Source: Prorocentrum cordatum | Taxonomy: Eukaryota; Sar; Dinophyceae; Prorocentrales; Prorocentraceae | Direction: 5' to 3' | Assembly (NCBI GenBank): GCA_963575745.1 | Contig: CAUYUJ010012558.1 | Span: 277,001 to 341,000 of the forward strand | Length of the DNA: 64,000 nt | In this document: positions 58,668-64,000 of the stretch, in pieces | Layout of the letters: every line of letters starts with the position of its first letter | Position numbering within the stretch: position 1 is the stretch's first letter | The notes under the pieces: model-generated | What the model was told of the DNA's origin: nothing | The model's input: only the letters and a program-made list of their open reading frames with translations | Database searches by the model: none | Position numbers and translations under genes: made by a program

Positions 58668-59180
58668 CGGTAGGGCCAGCTTGGCGTTTCGCCTGAGACT
58701 TCCTCTCCACCTATGATCCTGAAGTTTGAAATTTGCACCAGTTGGAAAACTCGAGGGCGGGTGGTTTTGAGAATGCGGCTTTCGCCTCAGCGCCGCGCGC
58801 ATTCGTTTGAACTTTTGCAGAAGCTTCACGTATGGACTAGGTCGTTTTCACACTGCGGTGTTCGCTATAGCGCCGCGCGCATTCGTCTTCAGAGTCTGCA
58901 GCAGCTTCACGGATAGAGGGCAGGCCAATCTGGTTCTAGCCTGACCACCGCGCACATATGTACCACAAGTTTGCAACCTCTTCGCGGATGGAGGTCGGGC
59001 CGTTTTCAAAATGTAGTTTTCGACCCAGCGTCGCGCAATTTTCGTCTGAAAAGATTGCAGCAACTTCACGGATGGAACACAGGTCGTCTTTAAAATGTGG
59101 CTCTTGTCTGAATACAACGGGCATTCGTCGCACATGGTTGCAACCGTTACGGGGACCCGTAGGTCGAACTCCCAGAAACA
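58668..59180 (+). repeat. Family E tandem repeat, 77-83 bp unit, about 6 copies
   Basis: Units contain CGGGTGGTTTTGAGAATGCG, TTTCGCCTCAGCGCCGCGCG then CATTCGT, and TTGCAGAAGCTTCACG then GATGGA. The array opens with TTGGCGTTTCGCCTGAGACT then TCC, and the same opening starts the inverted array at 63470-63690. Confidence 0.75.
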
Positions 59181-59706
59181 ATGCTCTGGAACGGTTTTCG
59201 AATTTCAGGACTCAGCCAACAATCGCATGTATCCGCGGCGATCCAGTCGCAAGACCAATGTTGTGGTCTAGCGGGCCACTCCCCGCAATAAAATTCCTGT
59301 CTTTGCGGGACCTTATGAAGTGGGACCATGCTGGGAGGGTCTGTGGCAATATCGGTGATGCATCTTGGGTGTCCACTCGTCGTCGTCGTCCTCCTCCTCC
59401 TCATCCCCCCTCGCTGCCCGTCGTCCAAGTTTCGCGGCTCGCCCCCCCCCCCCTCCCCCAAGGAGGTTCGAGGAAGGTCGGTCCGAGCAGTTTCGCGGTC
59501 AGCGGGAAAGGAAGAGCGGCAAAATATACATGCACATAAGCATGTTTATATATATGTATACACATAGAAATGCATACCTATACACGTACGTGTGTTCATG
59601 CGGGTGTGAGTGTGTATAGACAGAGGGATATAGAGAGATAACAAAAACGAGCAAAAATTCAAAACAAAGAGAGAGAGAGAGAGAGAGAGAGAGCAACAAC
59701 AACAGG

Positions 59707-59738
<32 letters not shown>

Positions 59739-60688
59739 GAGAGAGCGGACGGAGGGGGGAGAGCAAGAGAGCCGAAGGGGCGCGGATAACGGAGACGCAT
59801 CTGGAGGGGGAGAGCGGAGAGGGAGAGGCGACAGGGAACGAGAGATGGCTGGAGGACAAAGCAGAAAAAACAGAGAGCGGAGAGGACGAGCGGGACGCAC
59901 CAGAACGCCAACCCCGTGTGCTCCGCCCGCCCGTTCTTCTGCCGGCGGCCACGCCGTCTGCGCACAGCGCTTCCTCGCCCCTCCCCCCCCCCGTTCTCCC
60001 GGCGAGCCCTTCTGCTGCCCATGGGTCTGCGGGCGCCGGGTGAAAACCCGAACGCGCAGCCAACGCACGGGGCGGGGCACGGGGCACGGGGGGAAAACCC
60101 AGGGCATCCCCACCCGATCACTTATGTCGCACGCGACGGGCCCTTGAGTGAAAACACTGCTCAGGAAATTTGTTTTCGCACATGTCAACACCATCCTGGT
60201 TCTCCCTTTTCGGGGGCGCACGCTAACATGGATTACGGTGCCGTGGATCTGGCGCGGGGGCGCCAGGTCCACGGGTCGCTGAAGCTGCCCCCCGAAACGC
60301 ACAGCCGATGCTGCCCGATGTGGCGAAAACGCGCGATGTTTCTGTACGGAAGCGGGCCCCGCCGCCGAATTCCGATTTGCGCTTCCTCGGTACTTGTTCC
60401 TCCGCGCCCTGTGCCTGCGCACCCGCCCCCTCTGGGCGCGCCAGCTGCTTGGCCGCCACGTCCTCTGCAGGCGCGGGCGTGCACTTGGGGCGGGTGCCGG
60501 CGCTCGTCGTCGCCGGCGCAGGAGCAGGGCGGAGTAAGAAGGGGGAGGAGGAAGGGGGAGGAGGAGGAGGAGGAGGAGGAGGAGGAGGAGGAGGAGGAGG
60601 AGGAGGAGGACCGAGGAGGTGGAGGAGGAGGAGGAGGAGGAGGAGGAGGAGGTGCAGGAGGAGGAGGAGGAGGAGAACCAGTGGAAAG
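59181..60688. other. No recognisable gene; GA and GGA tracts
   Basis: GTATATA-type (59525-59620) and GAGAGA (59668-59745) microsatellites, GC-rich unrecognised sequence (59880-60530) and a GGA tract (60545-60680) that runs up to the SL relic. Long Glu, Gly, Pro and Leu frames come from the repeats. Confidence 0.55.
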
Positions 60689-60709
60689 CCGAAGCCATTT
60701 TGGCTCAAG
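60689..60709 (+). other. Spliced-leader relic upstream of LINE ORF1
   Basis: Plus-strand CCGAAGCCATTTTGGCTCAA then G is the dinoflagellate SL with one substitution (T to A at SL position 5). It is followed by TTCGCAAG, not a GT donor. It lies 145 nt before the ATG at 60854 in sense orientation. Confidence 0.85.
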
Positions 60710-60853
60710 TTCGCAAGCCTTGTCGCGGGGCTTCGAGCTTGTGGCTTCGTCGCCTTGCGACGGCCATCGAGGGGGCGCCCGACGTAGCCAGATCGCTCCA
60801 GCCGTGCGCCAGAGCACGCGGCCCTGCAGCCTCGCTCCCCGTCCGGCAGTGCC

Positions 60854-61530
60854 ATGAGTGGCTGGGCCCGAAGGAGCAGCCGCCAGCAGCACCGCCATGC
60901 CCGCAAGGGAGGATGGACGCGGGACTGGGCCAGGGGAGCCTGGAAGTAGCAGTCCGTTGAGGAGGAGCAGGAGCCGCGGCAGGAGCAGGATGAGCGCTAC
61001 CTTGTGTGTGGCGCGCGCGGGGGGTGGAAGTGGCCCTCGCGCGCCCAGAGGGACCCCCTGCGCAAGTGCGGCGACATCCTGCACAAGAAAGACCTCCAGC
61101 CCGACTACGACCCCAGCGAGGACCCCCACCTCCAGCGCAGCCTGCTGGGCTTGCAGGGACTGCTGGGGCCCCCGCAGCTGGAGGCCTTCAAGAACCAGTG
61201 CGTCGCCGCGGGCGCGGCCGACGACGACGAGGACGCGAAGGACCACGCGCCGCTCCTCTCGCAGCAGGTCGGGCTCGCCAAGAGGGCCACGCAGCACGCC
61301 CCCACCTGCAAGGAAGACTGCCAGCACAACGTCGACTCCCTCCACACCCGGCTCCAGCAGGCGGAGGGAGGCCCTCGCCGTCGCCATCGCCCAGGAGACC
61401 GCCGCCAAGGAGAACGCCGCCGCCAAGTCACAGGACCGGGCTGCCTCCCGTCCGCCCCGACGGGGCCGCGGGGCCCGCGGCGCAGCCCCAGCCGCCCCGG
61501 CGGGCGGGGGGCCAGGTGCCTGCCATAGCC
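60854..61530 (+). pseudogene. LINE ORF1-like coiled-coil frame, interrupted
   Basis: From ATG 60854 the frame reads MSGWARRSSRQQHRHARKGG. It meets TAG at 60947-60949 and continues in the same frame with QDERYLVCGARGGWKWPSRA, a possible small Cys motif (two Cys, LVCGA and RKCGD). Then come HLQRSLLGLQGLLGPPQLEA and a coiled-coil candidate NVDSLHTRLQQAE. Near 61367 a one-base frame change moves the coiled coil into the next frame (ALAVAIAQETAAKENAAAKS). The layout resembles ORF1 of the LINE at 38590-37517. One nonsense and one frameshift make it a pseudogene unless spliced. No endonuclease or RT follows it; the 89-bp satellite begins at about 61640. Confidence 0.55.
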
Positions 61531-61639
61531 CAGGCCGATGAGCAGGTCGTCGCCCGGTTCCTGGCGGCCCACCCCTGGCATCGCGGCTCACCTTGGCGCG
61601 GGAGGGCCAGGGCCAACTGGTGGGCCAGCCGCCGCGCCA

Positions 61640-62045
61640 GGTGTTTGCATGGCGCCACTGCGCCCATGCCGGCACACCCCTCGCACGTTTCGTGAACCCA
61701 CAGGGAGCCCCAACGAAAGCACAATGGCAAGGTTCACGAGGCGCCACCGCACCCATTTCGGCACACCCCTAGCGCGTTCCGTGGCCTCATAGGGAGCTCC
61801 ACCGAAGGCTCCAGTGGCAGGGTTCGCATGGCGCCACCGCACTCATTTCGGCACACCCCTCACACGCTTCGCGACCCTACAGGGAGCTCCACAGAAGGCC
61901 CCAGTGGCAGGGTTCGCATGGCGCCACCGCACCCATGTCCGAACACGCCTCGCACGTTTCGTGGCCCCACAGGGAGCTCCACCAAAGGCGGGGCTCACAC
62001 CTGCGGTACTCACAGTTGCATATGGTAGGGTCCTTCGCAAATATA
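61640..62045. repeat. 89-bp satellite array, second locus (about 4 units)
   Basis: CACGTTTCGTGGCCCCACAG-type units are spaced about 89 bp with GTGGCAGGGTTCGCATGGCG and CCACCGCACCCATTTCGGCA. The array ends in GCGGTACTCACAGTTGCATA, then TGGTAGGGTCCTTCGCAAAT. Unit and flank match 48885-49548, so this is the same element. Confidence 0.85.
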
Positions 62046-62695
62046 AACTTCGAACGTTTTCCCCGCGCCGCCCCTGCTCCCAAGAAACGACGACGGATCG
62101 CGGCTCCTAAGAAGTGGGGCCACGCTAAGCATGTTCTTGAGAAGGTTCCAGAAGGGGTGCGGTGTAAAATCTGTTTCAGGTGCCAGGCCCAGGGGACCAA
62201 GGAGTCCTGGTTGCGCCAGCAGTGCGGCCGAATCATGCCCAGACCTTCCACTCGACCCACCTTCCGCACCTGCATGTCTTTCGTGGTGTTGCTTTCTGTA
62301 GCAGGTACGGAGGAGTGTCGTCGTCGAGGGCCTTTAAATTGAACGCTCCTTGCGCCCTCCCCACAAGTACGGGAACGAAGGCCAAGTCGAGAGTCCTCAG
62401 AGGCCAGCTGCCGCAAGGACTGCAGCGGTGGCCCGCAGCCCAAGCGACGCAGTCCCGCGAAGACAGCGTCCGAGGTGTGGTCATCCCACCCCGTCGTTTT
62501 AACGACAGGGTTGGTCTTTGGGCCCGTGAAGTGACGGAGTCCCCTTAAAATAGCATGCAACATGCAAAACGGACCAGTGGAAACCCAAGAGTCATCAACG
62601 CTCTTGGAATAAAACCTCCCTTCAAGTTCCCTCTTCATAAGACCCTAGAAGGGTTCATTTCCATTGAGGAATTTGCCTAGTTGGAAGACAACCGT
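62046..62695. other. No recognisable gene
   Basis: Complex sequence with an open minus-strand frame of up to 253 codons that also reads through the satellite. I recognise no motif and treat it as spacer. Confidence 0.45.
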
Positions 62696-62699
62696 TTGA

Positions 62700-62880
62700 A
62701 GACCCTCACGCATGCCAAAGCATCACTCTCGGGACTCCAACGCCACAGATGAACCTGATTGCTGCGTCTTGACGACCCTGAGTCGTGCCAGAACGTCATT
62801 CGTGGGGCTGCAACATCGCGAATCAACGTGACTGTTGCCCCCTCAACACTCTGAATCTCGCCAGAACGCAATTCCTCGTA
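62700..62880. repeat. Degenerate tandem repeat, about 70 bp, 2.5 units
   Basis: CCTCACGCATGCCAAAGCAT, CCTGAGTCGTGCCAGAACGT and CTGAATCTCGCCAGAACGCA start successive units that each contain a TCGGGACTCCAACGCCAC / GTGGGGCTGCAACATCGC block. Confidence 0.5.
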
Positions 62881-62989
62881 AGTTGACCAGGGGAATCCGT
62901 GAAACCCTTGCTAATTGTTATGCATTATCCCAGTGCGACCCTACCTAGGAGTTGGAGCCCCTAGGAAAGCAGCATTCGTAGTAACAGTA

Positions 62990-63352
62990 AAGCTAACCTA
63001 AAGCTAAGCTAAAGCAAAGCTAACGCTAAGCTAAAGCTAAGCGAAAGCTAAGCAAAAGCTAAGCTAAAGCTAAGCTAAAGATAAGCTACAGCTAAGCTGA
63101 AGCTAAGCTAAAGCTAAACTAAAGCTAAGCTGAAACTAAGCTAAGGCTAAGCTGAATATAAGCTAACGCTAAGCTAAGGCTAAGCTAAAGTTAAGCTAAA
63201 GCTAAGCTCAAGCTAAGCTCAAGCTAAGCTAACGCTAAGCTAAAGCTAAGCTAAAGCTAAGGTAAAGCTAAGCCAAAGTTAAGCTAAAGCTAAGCTAAAG
63301 CTAAGCTAAAGCTAAGCTAAAGCTAAGCTAAAACTAAAGCTAAAGCTAAAGC
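62990..63352. repeat. AGCTAAGCTAA tandem array (11-bp unit)
   Basis: About 30 units of AGCTAAGCTAA with single-base variants (AACGCTAAGCT, AAGTTAAGCT, AAGGCTAAGCT). It is strongly AT-richer than its surroundings. It is followed by a short duplicated GGGGACTGGGGGAACCGC block. Confidence 0.9.
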
Positions 63353-63469
63353 TCCCAGGGGACTGGGGGAACCGCTCTCAGGGGACTGGGGGAACCGCCC
63401 TACACTGCCCGGCACCTTCAAGCACAGAAAGTAAGAACCCTACTAGGCAGAGCCTAGGTAGGGAAAATA

Positions 63470-63690
63470 CGCGGCGCTAAGGCGACAACCACATGTTGAA
63501 AAGGAGCCGCCCTCACTCCGTGAGAACCTTGCAAATTTCTGACACGAGTGTGCGCGGCGCTCATGCGAGAGCCACATTTTGAAAACCACCCGCCCTCCAT
63601 CTGTGAGACGGTTGCCAATGTTCAAGCTTCACGACATAGATGGCGAGGAAGTCTCAGGCGAAACGCCCAGTCCGCTCTACATGCAATTCT
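63470..63690 (-). repeat. Family E tandem repeat, inverted second locus
   Basis: Read on the minus strand it begins GGCGTTTCGCCTGAGACTTC then CTCGCC, and contains CGGGTGGTTTTCAAAATGTG and GAGCGCCGCGCACACTCGTG. This is the same opening and unit as 58668-59180 but in opposite orientation, about 4.8 kb away (across no gap). Confidence 0.75.
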
Positions 63691-63734
63691 GGTGTGCGAG
63701 GGGGAGGAGTTATCAATAAGGAAACCGGACTGAG

Positions 63735-63895
63735 GAGGAGGAGGAGGCGGAGGAGGAGGAGGTGGAGGAGGAGGAGGAAGAGGAGGAGGAAGAGGAGAAG
63801 GAGCAGGAGGAAGGGAAGGCGGGGGAAGCATGAGGGAGGAGGAGGGGAAAGGAGGAACGAGGAGGAGGAGGGAGAATGAGGAGGAGGAGCGGGGA
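63735..63895. repeat. GGA-rich tract
   Basis: GGAGGAGGA units mix with GAAGAG and CGGAGG. The mirror arrangement (CTC tract next to family E) occurs at 58585-58625. The last 105 bases of the window hold nothing recognisable. Confidence 0.9.
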
Positions 63896-64000
63896 GGAGG
63901 GATGAAGAGCACAGCGGCAGAAAAAGCCCTTCCCAGGCCACCGCCAACGCACTCCCGACAGGGAACTCATTCCCTGGCCTCCAGAGCCTTGAGCAGTTCA

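Noticed and set aside
62990-63352. Telomere repeat
   Set aside because: The unit is AGCTAAGCTAA, with no G-run; it is internal and followed by ordinary sequence.

Overview
The window looks like nuclear DNA of a photosynthetic dinoflagellate; the species cannot be fixed from sequence alone. The evidence is: (i) three copies of the 22-nt dinoflagellate spliced leader (SL) embedded in the DNA, one exact and two degenerate, each upstream of and in the same orientation as coding sequence; (ii) introns with GC or GA donors and short direct repeats at their junctions; (iii) a three-exon hydroxymethylbilane synthase gene with an N-terminal presequence; (iv) sparse GC-rich genes in a very large excess of microsatellites, tandem arrays and short inverted-repeat elements; and (v) several decayed LINE-type retrotransposons. 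Most open frames here are simple-repeat or spacer artefacts and are not annotated.

Recognisable genes, left to right. A minus-strand three-exon gene (8484-12656) encodes two EF-hands fused to a class III (CaiB/BaiF) acyl-CoA transferase. A minus-strand three-exon gene (20471-23553) encodes hydroxymethylbilane synthase (HemC), the tetrapyrrole-pathway enzyme that polymerises porphobilinogen. A minus-strand terminal exon (30070-30173) encodes a short Arg/Ser-rich tail. A minus-strand gene (about 40260-42220) encodes a CCCH zinc finger, a Cys-rich repeat region and an alpha/beta hydrolase. A minus-strand intronless gene (47240-48286) encodes a single-CCCH-finger protein and carries an exact SL 110 nt before its ATG, so it looks like a re-integrated processed mRNA.

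Mobile elements. A nearly full-length but mutated LINE occupies 32012-38590 on the minus strand: coiled-coil ORF1, APE-like endonuclease, reverse transcriptase, RNase H and a Cys/His C-terminal region. A second LINE remnant lies at 2683-5281 (minus), a LINE tail near 58140-58470 (minus), and a plus-strand ORF1 remnant preceded by an SL relic at 60689-61530.

Short repeats. Several families of about 130-220 bp elements with terminal inverted repeats occur both between genes and as the introns themselves. Family A (ends like GCCCGAAATGGGTAC) forms intron 2 of the hydrolase gene. Family B (ends like AGGGTCAC and GCGTGACC) forms intron 2 of the CoA-transferase gene. Family D, a long GC-rich foldback, sits inside hemC intron 1. 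This fits introner-like intron gain. Longer arrays include an 89-bp satellite at two loci with a shared flank, a 246-bp AT-rich triplicate, a GGGTCGCGG minisatellite, an 11-bp AGCTAAGCTAA array and many trinucleotide tracts. There is one 100-base assembly gap (56408-56507). I saw no rRNA, tRNA or CRISPR feature, though structural RNA cannot be excluded by eye. Splice sites are placed by protein continuity, not transcript data.
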